A DNA stretch of 64,000 nucleotides from Fomes fomentarius (Eukaryota; Basidiomycota; Agaricomycetes; Polyporales; Polyporaceae), in assembly GCA_022606135.1 (NCBI GenBank), contig JABYQN010000002.1:1550001-1614000 (forward strand), in the 5' to 3' direction. Made by a program: the position numbers and the translations under genes. Below, piece after piece: positions 31,328 to 44,800 of the stretch (its first letter is position 1; each line of letters opens with the position of its first letter). The notes under the pieces were generated by a model. The model did no database searches and was not told the origin of the DNA. It was given only the letters and a program-made list of their open reading frames with translations.

Positions 31328-34300
31328 ATGACAAGAGGACGCGTACCAGGAAAAGCATCGACCACCGGTCGACCTTCAAGTTCACGAAAAGCAGCAAATC
31401 AACTCGGCTACGCAAAACGCCAGACTCTGAAGTCTAGAACTTTGGGCTCGCAGCTTTCGGATGTGTACGAATACCAGCAGGAGAAGGTACGCAGGGCCAA
31501 GGTCAAACCTCTATTAGAGAAGGATGAAATCGTGGGGCTAGGCGGGACTGCGAGTGCAAGTGAAGATGAGGAAGGTTTCTTGGGGAAGAGGAAGGGGGTC
31601 AAGCCGAGATTGGTGGGAGAGAATGACGATGATAGTGGAATCGGAGAGGATGAGGACGAAGAAATCGACAGTGACGAGGCTTTTGAAGAGAGCGATGAGG
31701 AGCGGTTCGCGGGCTTCAGCTTCTCGCGCAATGTGAGTACTTGCATGTTCTTCGGAATGCACCTGATCTAACTCGTCGGTACAGGGGAAGGCTAAGGGAG
31801 AATCAAAAATGAAACGCATAACCCGTGGTCAAGGCCGGGCTGTGCGGTTTGCAGACGTGGACCTCAACGAAAACGCTGACGACGGAGTCGGCGAGGATGT
31901 TTCAATGTCCGGAGCCAGTGACGATGACGATGAACAGGAAGAGGAAGAGGAAGAAGAGGAAGGCGATCCAAGCGAGTTCATTGACGTCCTCGATGTCTTG
32001 GACGGAGGCGGAGAGCCAGACAGTGGAGACGAGATAAGGAACGTTGAGAAGCAGGAGCACCTCTCGGATGAGGGCAAAAATATGCCGTCGGTAGAGATGG
32101 TCGACGATGAGGAAGATGAGGTTCAAGATGGGGACGGGTCAGACGAGTCCGGATCAGAGGAGGAACTCGCCGAGGAAGAGGGCAGCCGAGATCACATTGT
32201 TTCCGCTTCGGAGGACGAGGACGAGGCCGGCGACAGATTACAAGAGCTAGAGACCTTTGTCTCTGGCCTTGATGCTGGTCAGAAGCGTAAGGCACCTGAC
32301 GAGGACGATGCTCGTAACGTCGAAGCTCAACGAGCGAGGAAACGCAGACTGCTGCCAGAGCGGACAGAAGCAGGTGTAGAGAATGAGTTCGCCGCTACTT
32401 CAGGTACGTGCACTCTCCATGATTTACCAAGATATAGCTTAAGATATGTACCTAGGCGGTGGCAAGCTTAACCTTGACGACCTGCTCGCGCCGCTCGAGG
32501 GGCAGTCGTCCAACCTCGCTTCTCTCAAGAAGTCAGCCAAGGTGCTCGCGTCGACATCTGGGAAGATCAAGACACTTTCCGCTCCTCTGCCTCAACGTAC
32601 CGCTGAACGTCTTGATCGTGAAGCTGCGTACGAGCAAACGAAAGAGGAGGTAGACAAGTGGAAGGCGACGATGCTGCGCATACAGGAGGTAAGGAGACGT
32701 TATCGTACGCTCGCCGTCCCTTGGTACTGATATCCCCAAAACAGGCTGAACATCTGAGCTTTCCTCTACAAGCTGAACCTAAGAGTCGGACGTCTAATCT
32801 AGAACTCGCAGCCAAATTCAAGGTGAAGCGGTATCACAGCTTCAGTTTCCAACTAAGAGACTGAAACATCGCGTAATTAGCCTACGACAGAGCTAGAAAG
32901 TGCTGTGGACAAGCTGCTAAAGTCCGCCAAGATGCGGGAGGATGAGATTGCGCAAACAGAGTCTCTGAAGATGAACCACCTCTCTGTCGAGGAAGTCACT
33001 GCACGTCGGGCCGAGCTTGCAAAAATGCGCGACTTGATGTTCCGTGCGGAGGCCAAGGCGAAACGTATCGCGAAGATCAAGAGCAAGACATACCGCCGCA
33101 TCAAGAAGAAGGAGCGCGCAAGCCTCGCAGAGAAGCTTGGTGAAGGCGAGGACGACGACTTGGACGAAGAGGAGGCACAGCTGAAGCACGAAACCGAGCG
33201 TGCGCGGGAGCGAGCGACGCTCCGACACAAGAATACAGGCAAGTGGGCGAAGACGATGCAGCAGCGCGGGGAGCTGGACGAGGACCAGCGGAGAGATATC
33301 AACGAGATGCTGGATAGAGGCGAGAAATTGCGCCGGAAGATCAGAGGCGAGGACGGAAGCGATGACGACGACAGTGAAGATGAGAGCGATGAGGCTGACG
33401 GCGAGGAGGCCATCTCGAGGGTTAAGGCGAAGGCGTTCGACGAACTCGCCGCGCTTGATGCTGATGAGCCCGAAATGCCAGCTGGCAAGAAGGGCAAGAG
33501 CATCTTCGAGATGAAGTTCATGAAAGACGCGATGGCGCGCGAGCAGCGCAAGGCTCACGAGATGGCGGACGACTTTATCAAAGAGATGGGTGGTGGGGAT
33601 CCTGATGAAGACGACGATGTTCAGCAGGACGTCGGGGCAGCTCAAGATATGACCGTGCAACGCACAGGTGGTCGCGTCATGTACAGACCCGGTGCATTGG
33701 TGAGTCTTTCACCATACCTCACTATGCATCACGTTGACCACCACGACTTCACAGAATACCGGTGTACGACCTGTCGGCTCGTTAGCATCAGATACTTCTA
33801 GCGTTACACTAAAGTCGACAGACCTTCCTTCAACCGAGCTCTCCGCATCACCTCCAGACTCTCCCTCCATCTCGCAGCGCGCCGTCCCTGCGCCAACGGC
33901 AGAGGTCAACCCATGGCTCGCCCAAGCTAGCGGTTCTAGCAAAGGACAGGCGAAGCACGAAGTCGCGGTCAGTAAGAACAGCGTTGCTGCCGAGAAGTCA
34001 AAGAACAAGCTACGCAAGCGGGCGCAGAAGCGACTGGAGGAAAAGGAGAAAGCGCAGGAAGACGCTGCTGTTGACGTCTCCATGTCGACGGTCATGACAT
34101 TGTCTGGCCCCTCGAAGATCGGGGAGCCATCGAAGACTACCTCTGCGTCCGTGTCTGCAAAGAAGGCAAGAGCGCCGGCGCCGGCTCAAGCGAGCCCTGC
34201 AGACGAGGAGGACAGTGATTCAGATGTTAACAGCGAGCTTGAGGAGCAGGAACTGGCTGCGGCTGCCAAGGGCAAGCGTAAAGGCAGGGCGAACGGCGTA

Positions 34301-34954
34301 AAGGCGTTAGAGCAGCGTGACCTCGTTGCCCTTGCATTCGCCGGCGACAACGTCGTCCAGGTACGTCTCCGGAGATCTCGGAGTCTTGCAGGAAATATTG
34401 AACTCCACCCCTCTCTCTCTCTCTTCTCGTAGGACTTCGCAGAAGCGAAGCGTCGCGAGATGGCCAATGACGCGCCCAAGGAGATCGACACCACTCTTCC
34501 CGGTTGGGTATGTGGCCTTTCATATACAATGGACAATGAGAACGATCGCTGAAGTTGAAACGGGTATCCAGGGATCCTGGGGCGGCGCTGGCACGAAGAA
34601 GGCCCCGCCCAAGCCACACCTCATAAAGAAGGTCGCCGGGGTAGACCCCAAGTCGCGCGCGGACTACAACAAGGCGCACGTCATCATCTCCGAGAAACGC
34701 GACAAGAAGGCGGCGAAGTACCTCGTCAAGGACCTCCCGTACCCGTACACGAGCAAGGCGCAGTTCGAGCGCAGCATGGAGGTCCCGCTCGGTACGGAGT
34801 GGAACACGCGTCTCGGGTTCCAGCGCGCGACGTTGCCCAAGGTCATCACGAAGGTCTGTCTAAGCTGTCTTTTTCTTCGGAACCTTGTGCTGATTGCGCT
34901 GTCGTCCTGTAGATGGGCACACTCATCACCCCACTCGAAAAGCAACATTCATGA
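31328..34954 (+). CDS. U3 snoRNP component Utp14
   Basis: Nucleolar protein of the small-subunit processome, needed for 18S pre-rRNA processing and activator of the helicase Dhr1 in yeast. Nine exons (31328-31732, 31785-32403, 32456-32688, 32745-32822, 32881-33699, 33755-34360, 34433-34507, 34572-34853, 34913-34954) keep frame and give 1,052 residues, somewhat longer than yeast Utp14. The N-terminal third is highly acidic, with Asp/Glu runs near residue 200. The middle holds the family stretch DLMFRAEAKAKRIAKIKSKT (about residue 490) and KHKNTGKW-like RHKNTGKWAKTM. The C-terminus has LPGWGSWGG and NTRLGFQRATLPKVITKMGT, typical of the family end. It converges with the NRAMP gene with only about 250 bp between stops. 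The acidic part is encoded by GA-rich DNA whose antisense strand gives spurious Ser-rich frames. Confidence 0.95.
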
Positions 34955-35203
34955 GTCTATGACTCATAGGCCGTTGCATCCGTCAAATATCGCATCCGTC
35001 ATCTATTGCATCCATCGTCACGTAAAAATCATTGGACAACATCAGTACTTGCACCACAGTCCCATACGCACATTTTGCATTACCAGTGTACTGCTTTTTG
35101 CTAAAGAGATACATCCAAGACGTCTGGAACCATATACTACATCTGAGCATGGCAACAAAGCGCGATAGAGCAAACCAAGAGGGGAGATAGTCTGCTTGCA
35201 GAA

Positions 35204-37387
35204 CTAGTCCTCACCGCGGGCAAGCCCAACGATGGCATACACATTGGCCATCACCACCACGAGCCAAATCGCCCATCCAAAAATTATGGTTATCTTGCCG
35301 CATGAGAAGTCGGCCATCTCTACTTGCGCTTCGGTTACTCCAGCGTCCTGAGCTATTTCCGGAGAGGCTCCTTGCGCAGTGGACTGCTGCAGAGGCTTCT
35401 TGACGCTCATGACCGTCTTCGACGACGTCAACCATAAGAGGGGGAAGATGATGAACGGCAAGATGATGGACAGGCAGACCTGCGAGGCAACGAGGAGCGT
35501 GTCAATGCCCGAACGGCCTATGGCGGCCGCAACCACGAGGGCAGGTACGAGTCCCAGGCAGCGCGTGAGCAGTCGCCGCATAACAGGCTACGGGAGCGCA
35601 GCACGCAGTGTGAATGGTTGGCTTCAGTATCGTTGAGGGTGAGAGACTCACCGAAAGTCGCCAACGGATGAACCCCTCGGATACTATCTGGCCCGCCAAC
35701 GTGGCTATGATCGAGGAGCTCTGTCCTGAGGCCAGTAGCGCGAGCGCGAATAGGATGGCGGCGGCTACAGTGGGTTTTAGACCAAAGGTGAATGGTGAGA
35801 ACGCAACGCAATGGTGGGTGGAAAGGAATATGCAAATGAACGCACGTTTGCCCATGGTGTTCTTCAGTAGGTCGAACGCGTCAAAAAGGTCGGCCGGGTC
35901 CTCGGGACCGGTATTGCGGTTGAAGAAAACAGCGGAAGACAAGATCAGTATCCTGGGAATGACAGTCAGCCAATGGGACCAGACGGATTTGTGCACGAAA
36001 TACCGACATTGAGTTGATGACCACGGCGAGCCCAAGCAGGCTGATGACCATGTCGACAATGCCGTGGTACAGGTGTGCGCGGACAACTTCGTACGGCCTG
36101 TTCTCGCGTTCGGCATGGCTCTTCGGCTCACTGGGAAGGTCGCTGACTGGCACGACACGGAGGTGCCGCCTCACCCAGAGCCCGGCGTGCTCCATGAGCG
36201 AGCTCGGACCTAGTCTGTCGGATGCGACAGGCGTTAAGCTCACGTTGTCAGAGTCGCTTGACAACGTTGAGTCTATCGTTGAGAGTTTGACAGGCTTGGT
36301 CTTGTGCGACAGTCTATCTTGGGTTGCCAATGCAGAACCTAGGAAAAGACTGTGGGGCATGACAGTCGCCCCTATGATACCGATGGCTGCAAAGACATGA
36401 GTATGTGCACCCATACAAGTCAACTGGTAACCTACATGTGTACAGCGCGCCTGGCTTGATGAGCGTGCTTGACGGAAGGTACCCATCGAAGGTATCCGCC
36501 CATTGCACGCTTGCCTTGGATATGATGATCGCCATGCAAATCAGGACTATGAATACCTGCATATGGACAGCGTAAGCGGATCAATCTCGTTGATGAAAGG
36601 GCCAGCATCTGCAGGGACGGAACGGTACGTACAAGAATAGCGATGAAGAGCTCAAAGACCCTGACCGGTCGGCCCCGCACCGGGTCCCGGAAGGCAAGAA
36701 GCAGGAGAACGTCGGCAGCGGTGAGGAGGACACCTGCCCACAGAGGTAGCTTCGGGAACAACATGCACAACGCAATCGCTGAACCGAGGAGCTCGGCGAG
36801 GTCGGTACTGATGATGGCGATCTCGGCGAGCGCATATAGGGGGTACAGCAAGAGCCAGCGCCATAGCAGCTTGTGTTTCGGACGATTGTACAATAGCAAG
36901 CGGCAGTGAGAAGCTAAATCTGCGATAACATCAGTAACCTGGCTGGTAGTGGTGATCTTCGCGATGCCACTCACCGAGACCTGTAACACATCCTAGACGC
37001 GACGCTTGTGTCTGCGTGAGGGCAAGTCAGGGACTGACAACGAGCCGAAGACTCGTGGGAGCACGTACCTGCATGAAGATAGCGAAGATGCCCGCGAGGA
37101 GCACGACGAATAGAAGCTTGTAACCAAACTCGGAGCCAGCCTGGAGGTCAACACCCCAATTGCCTCTGCCGGCTCTCCGTCAGCTCAATTTTGGCTGGGC
37201 ATTGAATGATTACTTACGGATCGAAGTAGGCAACGGCGCAAACAAGGCCTACGCCTGTATGCTTTGTCGTATGGCGCACGACTACCGTGACGTACTCCCT
37301 GGCCCGCGTGAGCCATCCAGGAGTGCTATGGGACGGCGGCTGCGGCTGAGGGGCAGGGACGGCCGGGATTGCTCGCTCTTCGCTCAT
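35204..37387 (-). CDS. NRAMP-family divalent metal transporter (Smf1/2-like)
   Basis: Proton-coupled importer of Mn2+, Fe2+ and related ions, in the plasma or endomembrane. The start at 37387 (MSEERAIPAVPAP) gives a short Pro-rich cytoplasmic N-terminus. About nine exons follow. Key motifs in order are AVAYFDPGNW (metal-binding Asp-Pro-Gly-Asn of TM1), LGCVTGLDLASHCR, AEIAIISTDLAELLGSAIAL, GATVMPHSLFLGSALATQ (metal-binding Met of TM6), AVVINS and GQSSSIIATLAGQ (the family consensus loop), then VPALVVAAAIGRSGIDTLLV. The extended loop after TM6 is Ser-rich and acidic, as in yeast Smf proteins. The C-terminus ends near VYAIVGLARGED. About 11 hydrophobic segments are visible. The gene converges with UTP14. 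Confidence 0.92.
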
Positions 37388-38062
37388 CTTGCTGGAGACG
37401 AGACGGGGGGGAGATGGTGGTGGTAAGTGGAGAAGACATGAGCTGGCGGCCGCGCTGGCCAGTTTGAAGGGCGAAACCAGCGGAACGGATGGGCTGCAGA
37501 CTCGGTCTGCGTCTGGCAGGGAACGGTGAAATGGTACTCGTACTTTTGGTAACTTCAGCGCCCCGTTGACCTGCCTATCCGCTCCCGCAAACAACTCAAT
37601 GCGCCCCGACGCGCCCCGTCGCCGCCGCTGTCGGTCATTACGGTCCTCCGTGTGCGTGCATCGTCGTGGTTGGGAAAGAGCTTGCTCGTTCGACGGCGCG
37701 CCTTGGGTCCTGGACTCTTACACACTAGCGGGCGCTAGCCGATGGGTAGCCGGAACGTCGGAGCCGCCCATCCGCCCAGCCAAGGTTCGAACGGTGGCAC
37801 AAACTCACTCTCATGAGGCACTCTACCTGCCCCATCTCGCGCAGACGCTGTCCGAAAGACAGATGAAATAATTCTATCGACAGATCTATAACGAACTGCA
37901 CGTCGACATGACAAAGTCCAGCAAATACGCTCTCTCCATGGAGCCCGCGCCGCCGACATCCCCAGCGAGATTCCGAACGGACGGGATCCCAATGCATCGG
38001 TCCGTCGTGATGATTACGAGGCGCAGTGGCAGCTGTTACCGCGCTGGTCGCGCCCTAGGCCC
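37388..38062. other. NRAMP promoter region
   Basis: About 675 bp between the NRAMP start and the end of the next minus-strand gene. No gene or repeat seen. Confidence 0.4.
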
Positions 38063-39825
38063 TTAGAGAATATGCTCAATGAACCGAGAGCTGGATGTGA
38101 TGCATGCCAAAGCAGATAGTGACGCTCCATAGGATGGGGAACGGGCCCGGGGCAAGTGCGGCTGTCGATGCGGAGTGATACGACTTGCCCATGATGCCGT
38201 CGAAGAGTCACAAGACGTCGCCAGTGATAGATCAGATATACCGGTGGACGGGCATGAGGTACGAGAACCAGACAGTAGGGCCTCGAATTGTAAAGAGAAC
38301 ATGGTGAACACTGCATCCACTGTGTTCCTTGTCGCTGCCAGGAGAGCTCGCCGCCATCCTACCGCCCTAGTACTGCATCCGCCAGAGACACCAGAAGCAC
38401 CAGCTGTCGTGATGACTTTGAAGGGGAGCTTCTTGACGGATGTCTCCAGACCCAGGCCGACGGTTTCGATATTTCCCGGGACGCCAAGGACGCCCATGAG
38501 CGCACGGACACTAGCAGTGCTTTCGGCGGGCCTGATGAGGGGCTCCGTGAGCCAGCGGCGCCGCCCGCCGTCGTTTGCATGGTACCACATCTTGCACGCC
38601 AGCCATTGTCGCTGGCAACTCCGACAGATGAGCCCCTCTTCAAGTTGTGCGAGGCAGGAGCGGTTACAAGATGGAATCGAAGGAACAGGAGACGGAGATA
38701 GAACCCCGCTGCTAACCGACAGGGCTGGAGAAGTTTGCAGTGCCGTCGCCTGTACGTACTTGGCAAGAGAGATAGGAGAGCGAGGTTGGAAGATAGGTGA
38801 CTGTGAGATCTGGGGCGTAGGCATTGTGAGCACAATTGACGGTGCTGGGGCTGAAGTTGGGTCAGGTGGATGTGCGCCTGAGGGTACGAGACAGTTAGAG
38901 AACGAAGACTCTGAGTCGTGTAGCGTGAAAACCAGGTCAGACAGAGAATGTTCAATGTGACCCTGGTGAGGTGATTCAGTGCGATGGCAATGTATTAGTC
39001 GAGCAGTCGTTGCGCACCTCGCAGAAGTCAGTCAACATTACTGCAGAGTCTTCGGTCACCACAGGTAGCGATGGGTCAGGTCCAGCTCCATGTAGGGCTG
39101 AGAGGTGAGACGCCGCAGAATAGTAGTGCGTGAACCCGCTACGCGCAGAGTCCTCATGGGTGATCGAACATGGCTAGAAGTCCAGGGCATGAGAACCAGT
39201 CAGATCTGCTGATACTCATCGCACCTGTCCATAGTCTTCAGCGTCAGAATCAGGGTCTTCTTCACCTTGTTGCACCTACTCAAGGCCCGTCAGCATCGAC
39301 AAACGCTGGGTGCATGAGTGTGTGACCTTCTCGCGTGCGCTGCGACTTCTCTAGTACGGTATCAGTGGCCAATTATGAGCATATATTGACCGATGACGTC
39401 GCACCTTCGTCATTCTAGAGGAACGCAGGATTCTGGGAGGGTGTGTGTTCGATCGTACTGGGGTTGTCGGGACTATCTGTATCGCACACCTGTACGTATC
39501 TCAACAAATTATCTCGTTATCGAGACCGACCTTCTCATTCTTCACGGTCGACTGAGCATCTGTGCGTGCCGAGAGAGGCCTCCTCACTTTGCGAAGACGG
39601 TTCTGGATCCGGCGGGGTTCGACTTCCTAGGGTAGGCACATTACACGCTTCTTTCGAGTCAGACTCGCCACAACCACTCACCGGATGTGTCGCAGCGATA
39701 TTGTCCACGAACCACGTACATTTCTCCTGTAACCGACGCACCACACGCACTCCCTTGAAGCTCAGTTCGAGCTGGAGGTATAGCGGGCGAGTCCTGCTTG
39801 CCGCTAGAGATCGTTGTAACGTCAT
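38063..39825 (-). CDS. unidentified multi-exon gene with Cys-rich motif
   Basis: A series of protein-like segments on the minus strand suggests one gene, but I cannot fix all joins. The likely start is MTLQRSLAASRTRP (39825), followed by FKGVRVVRRLQEKCTWFVDN, an acidic/Ser-Pro segment (VQQGEEDPDSDAEDYG), HEDSARSGFTHYYSAASHLS, then IEHSLSDLVFTLHDSESSFS and a Pro/Ser linker. The best conserved-looking part is Cys-rich: NRSCLAQLEEGLICRSCQRQ and WLACKMWYHAND, possibly a small zinc-binding module, then RALMGVLGVPGNIETVGLGL. The end at 38063 is the end of the open frame and may be wrong. I do not recognise a family. It shares a promoter region of about 330 bp with the kinase at 40157. Confidence 0.45.
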
Positions 39826-40156
39826 GGACGATAGATCTGTGTCTTCTAAAGCTGGGAAGGCCGCGAGAGATGGAGCTAGTGTGTGCGCCGGTGACGCAGG
39901 CAAGGTTGTGGCCAAGAAGACAAGCAGTAGTGACGACAGAGGTCCTCAGCGGCCTCAGTGGTCGGGCCGAGGCGCCGGAATGAGTGGTCCACAACACGCG
40001 AACTTGTAGATCCGCGGTTCGCGTCGAAGGACTACTACTCGCGACTCGCGGCTGCATCATGCATTCGCACTTCAGCCACCACTGCTCTCTCCCAGCACTA
40101 CACGGCTGACGGGCACAACGGCAAACTGCACTTCGACGTTGACAACGATACAGGCC

Positions 40157-41713
40157 ATGGGCGATATCCAATTCGACTCTGAACTTCAGCGATGGCCGGC
40201 GTTGCAGGATATGTTTGAAGCAGTAAGTGCACCATTGCCTTCGCGCGTGCATTTTAGGCTGGATATCGCCTGGTAGGAAACATTTGAGACTATCGCGGAG
40301 ACCGGGTCGGCGTACATCACTCGCGTACGACTCCGTGACGGCACCCAAAGATTCAAAGCAATCAAGAGCGGGTCGGTCAGTACAAGGTTCTCTATGCAAC
40401 CTCATGACATTGGCAAGGAATTACGCATCTTGATCTCGCTCTCCCATGTCAATGTATGTACCCTTACTTTCTCATGCATAGGCGTGTTTCTAATGCTTGG
40501 TGCTCGAACAGATCATCGAGATACTCGGGCAGACCTACGAATCGCCTACTAGCACGCTGCACTACTGGATGCCATTCCTGCCATACCATCTCTCTGATGT
40601 CTTGTCAAGTCCGCGACTCTCCCCTCACGCACTTCCAGGTTCTGTCAATGGTCAATCCGACCCTCTTTCCTTTGTGGTGATCACCAAGTCCTTGACATAC
40701 CAGATCCTTTCCGCGCTCGCGTACGTCCACGCCCAGGGGATCGCGCATCGCGACATCAAACCGCGCAACCTCCTGCTCACACACGAAGGCTGCATAAAGC
40801 TCATCGACTTCGGCATCGCGTGGTCCGAACAGCCGGACGAGCGCGATCTCTGGCCGGAGCCTCGCGGCAGCATGTGCTTCGACGTCGCAACCGGGTTGGT
40901 TGACTGCCATTCCTGCTCGTCCGAACTCGTCCAACTGATCTCTCCACTCGTTGCGTTCATATCCTATAAGGCCCTACCGTCCCCCGGAACTGCTCTTCGG
41001 CACGACCGACTACGACGCGTGCGCGATTGACCTGTGGAGCATGGGCGCGGTATTGGCCGAGTTCTTCACACCGTTGCGTTTGCGCAAGTCATACGAGTAT
41101 GATGATGACGATTGGCCGCCAGACGAAGACGAAGAGCCTGACGATGCCTCTGAGAACGGAGCAATCCATGCCAAGCAGCCCTTTATTGTTCCGAAGAGCT
41201 TGTCTCCCGACCAACGCGATGTCGAGTGGGCGCGGGACTCACTGTACGACTCGAGCAGGGGCCAGATCGGGCTCGCATGGAGTATCTTCAGAGTCCACGG
41301 GACCCCGACAAAAGAATCCTGGCCAGTGCGTCTTCTGTCGTCTGATAGCGGTGACTATGTGAACTAACTGGCACGATTTTCTCATCTAGTCGTTCAAGGA
41401 GTTACCAGACGCACAGAAGGTTACATTCGTCCAAGTGCCTCCTGCCGACCTACGCAAGTTGCTACCGAACTTGCCTGCATCTGACATCCAGCCAGAGCAC
41501 AAAGACTACTTGGATCTCTTGAAACAGCTTCTCGTCTACCCTCCTGACCAACGGCTACATGCAGCGGACGCACTCAGACACGAGCTCTTCGAGAGTGGCC
41601 TGCCGCTCCTCTTGCCTTTGGGCTACCCGATCGGCAACAGTCGCGGAAAGGAAAAATGGGACGGTCGTGGACTCGCGGACGTCCTTAGCCAGTACTTGGG
41701 CGCTGCTGGGTGA
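40157..41713 (+). CDS. CDK-like (CMGC) serine/threonine kinase, possibly CAK/Csk1 type
   Basis: Protein kinase encoded in five exons with 50-80 bp introns. The start [17 protein letters not shown] is followed by a divergent N-lobe ([19 protein letters not shown] holds the presumed ATP-binding Lys in FKAIK). The C-lobe has [11 protein letters not shown] (catalytic loop), LIDFGIAW (DFG) and [10 protein letters not shown] (APE region; CDKs usually have YRAPE), then [12 protein letters not shown]. The glycine-rich loop is not recognisable, and acidic inserts ([16 protein letters not shown]) interrupt the C-lobe. These features resemble fungal CDK-activating kinases of the Csk1/Cak1 type, but the assignment to that subgroup is inference. 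The last exon has [20 protein letters not shown], the usual CMGC C-lobe end. Confidence 0.82.
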
Positions 41714-41870
41714 TCTGAGTAGATCCTACACGATCCAATAGGGGGCGAGGTATTACTGGTCACGGAGGACAAAATGATGTATGATAGGATGACTGAACTG
41801 ATACAACAAAACAGATGAACGGACGCACGACTACTATACCACTACTGTACAACTCAAGATACCATTCCAT

Positions 41871-44800
41871 TCAGCCTGCGACCGGTATCGTGTTGACCGG
41901 AATAGCGTTCAGAGCGTGATTATCTATGGAGATACCTGAAGGGACAGACAGCAGTCAGCACGGGTTGTCTCGAGATTATCAAAGACGACGGGGATCCGCG
42001 TACTTCTAGTGGCGTTTGCGGTCTTGTAGATGCCAATGAGACGGTGGCTCAACTCGAACATATCGTTACTATTGCAAAGCATATGTCAGTCAAGCGGGAA
42101 CAAGGGAGAGAGCTGTGCATCGCGGACGCACCGCAAGGAGATGATGATGAACTGTGCGTTCTTCGTACGGTCCTTGATGTAGTTCGCGACGATGGAGACA
42201 TTGCGGAAGTCAAGAGCGGCGTCGATCTCATCCATGAAGTACAGCGGGGTGGGCTTGTAAACATGCAGTGCAAAGACGAGCGCCAGAGAGCTCAAAGTCT
42301 GGAATATAGTCACTTAGACCATGCATAACACATTTGATCAGATAAGGAGAAGCGGGCCTACCTTCTCACCACCAGACAGGTTGGAGATGTTCTTCCAACT
42401 CTTCTTCGGAGGCATAACACTGAAGATGATGCCTTCGGAGAAGGGGTCCATGTTGTCGACCAGTTCCAGCTCCGCGTTCCCGCCCAAGGTGATCATCTAA
42501 AGAGCCAAGACAGTAGTCAGTTCAATTGAGCGTTGCGCCACTCACGACCACAACACCTTACCTGGTACATTTCCTTGAGCTTCGTCGAGATAGCGTTGAA
42601 GCCGGCCATGAACTCGTTCAGCCGCTTGCTCGTCAACGCGTCGTACTGTGCCTTCTTCTCGTCGCGCTGCCTCGTAATCTCATCGAGTTCGGCAGCACGT
42701 TTCAAGAACTCTTCCTCGCGCTTCCGGTAGTCCTTGAGGACGCTCAGGTCAGGCTTGGCGTTCTTCACCCTCTCTGCGGGATGGTGAGTATGCTATTGAG
42801 AGGAAGGACGGTAACGAGAAATTGTGCACACCATCCAACAACTCAGCGTCACCGAGCAGTTCACGCTTCTTGAATGACGCGAGCTCGGCGTCCGAATATG
42901 TGTATAGCTCATGCGAGGGCGTGCGGGCGCGTTTCTGTGCGTCAGGGTCCTTCTTGACGGGCCCCTCTCCATCACCACCCTCGCCAACCTCACCTCCTTC
43001 GGCGGGGGCGACTTCGACCTCTTCTTCGTCGTCATCACTGCAATAGCTCAGTCAAGATACGTGCGACACAAGTAATCACTTACTCGACGTCCTCAAGCTG
43101 TAGCTTCTCGTGCTCGCCCGTCCAATGATCCAGAGTCGCCTTGTTTTTCTCGTACTCGCCCTTCGCAGCATCAAGCTCCTGTTGGATCTTCATCTGTGGA
43201 GGTGAAACTAGTGATCAAAACAGAGCGGATGTTAGGACGCGAGATGACTCACCTCTTTCTTCCTGAACGCCTGAATTTCCTCGTTCTTCTCGTCAAGCTC
43301 GGTCTTAAGCTCTTGAAGGTCATCCGACGACTTCTCAGCGGCTGCCTGGGCTGCTTCGACCTTCCGCTTCACCTCCTCCATGTAGCCCTTGATCTCTTCA
43401 AGCTGGTCGTCCAAATCCGCGATCTCGGCATTGACTTGCTCGAGCTCCTCCTGGTTGGTCTCGATGTTGGTCTCGTATTTGACGATGTCCTTCTCAGCCT
43501 TAGCCTTGGCGACCTCCGCCTTCGTCAAATCGTCGTTGGCGAGGTTGATGTGCAAGCGGATGCCGTCGACCTTGGACTTCTGTGAGAGGAGGCGCGCACC
43601 ACCGATCTCGAGGATCTTTTTCTCAAGAGCATCGATTTCGGCTTCGATCGCGTTGGTCTGCTTCTTGAGCTTGTCGAGCTCAGCCGTGGCAGAATAGATG
43701 TCCTTGTCAAGCTTAGCAATGCGCGCGACGTCGCCTGCATCTGGCTTGCTCTGCGACCTAGTGAATCAAATAATCAGAACGGGGCCTATGCCCATCACAA
43801 CGTCACGACGTACTGCAGATCCCGAACGATCTTCTCGCTGTCAGCGATGCGCTTGGCGCAGTTCTTGATGTCCAGAGTGACCTTGTCGATCGCAAGCTCG
43901 ACCTGCGGATCAGACTGCTTGAGCGAATCAGACTTGTTCTCAAGTTCCCGAAGATGACGCTGGGCCTCTTCGAGTAGTGCGTTATCCTTGTCGCAGGTCT
44001 CCTGGTACTCGCGAAGGGTCTGTGGAGACACAGCATTGTCTTGGAGCTTGGAGCTCATCCCACCGCGCTGAACATTGTTACCACCACCGGACATGGTGCC
44101 AGATGCATCGATCAATTGTCCAGCCAGCGTCACCACCCGCCAGCGGCGCCCAGTGCCGAACGCGATGCGGTTGGCCTGCTCCAAGTTGTCGGCTACGAGA
44201 GTGTTGAACACGCCCTTGTAGAAAGCAGGTGCGAAGCGGGGCTCCTTCGGCTTGATGAGATCGAAGAGACGTGGAACGTTCTCGGGGGTTTGAATCCTCT
44301 CCATGCCACGATCACTGAGTTTGTCGAGAACAATGAAGGATGCACGGCCGACATTTTGGCTGCGGAGGTACTCAATGCATTGCTGACCTTGCTCGACGGT
44401 GTCGACGACCATGTGGTGAAGAGAGCTACAAGCCGTGGAAACCGCCACGTCGTACTTGTCAGGAATGGTACCGAGACTACCCAAACGACCCTAGGGAAGA
44501 ACATGAGCGATGATAGACAGTAGGAGATTTGAACAAGTCTAACATGGAACCCAGTGATACGACCCTGATTCTTCAGCCGCACTAGACTGTCGAGTACGCG
44601 GTTGTTGCTTCGGTTCTGCTCCTGAGAGGACTTGGCTTCTTCGACCCGCTGGCGCGACGCAGAAGCCGTGGTACGCAGAGTCTGGACTTGAGCTCTGGCG
44701 TTCTACAACACCGTGAGTAGTTAATCGCGTCATGAGGACCATAGTCACTGACCTCAAGGTCGCGCTCAACTTTCCGGATGGAATCTTGAGTCTTAGTCTT

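Noticed and set aside
31400..34100. Long minus-strand Ser-rich frames opposite UTP14
   Set aside because: They are antisense shadows of acidic GA-rich coding DNA; the plus-strand gene is conserved and spliced in frame.
39535..39825. Possible homeodomain (a WF-N and RRIQNRLRK-like reading) suggesting a mating-type gene
   Set aside because: The resemblance depended on an unlikely splice frame, and another frame with Ser/Pro-rich text fits better. Homeodomain helix spacing is absent.
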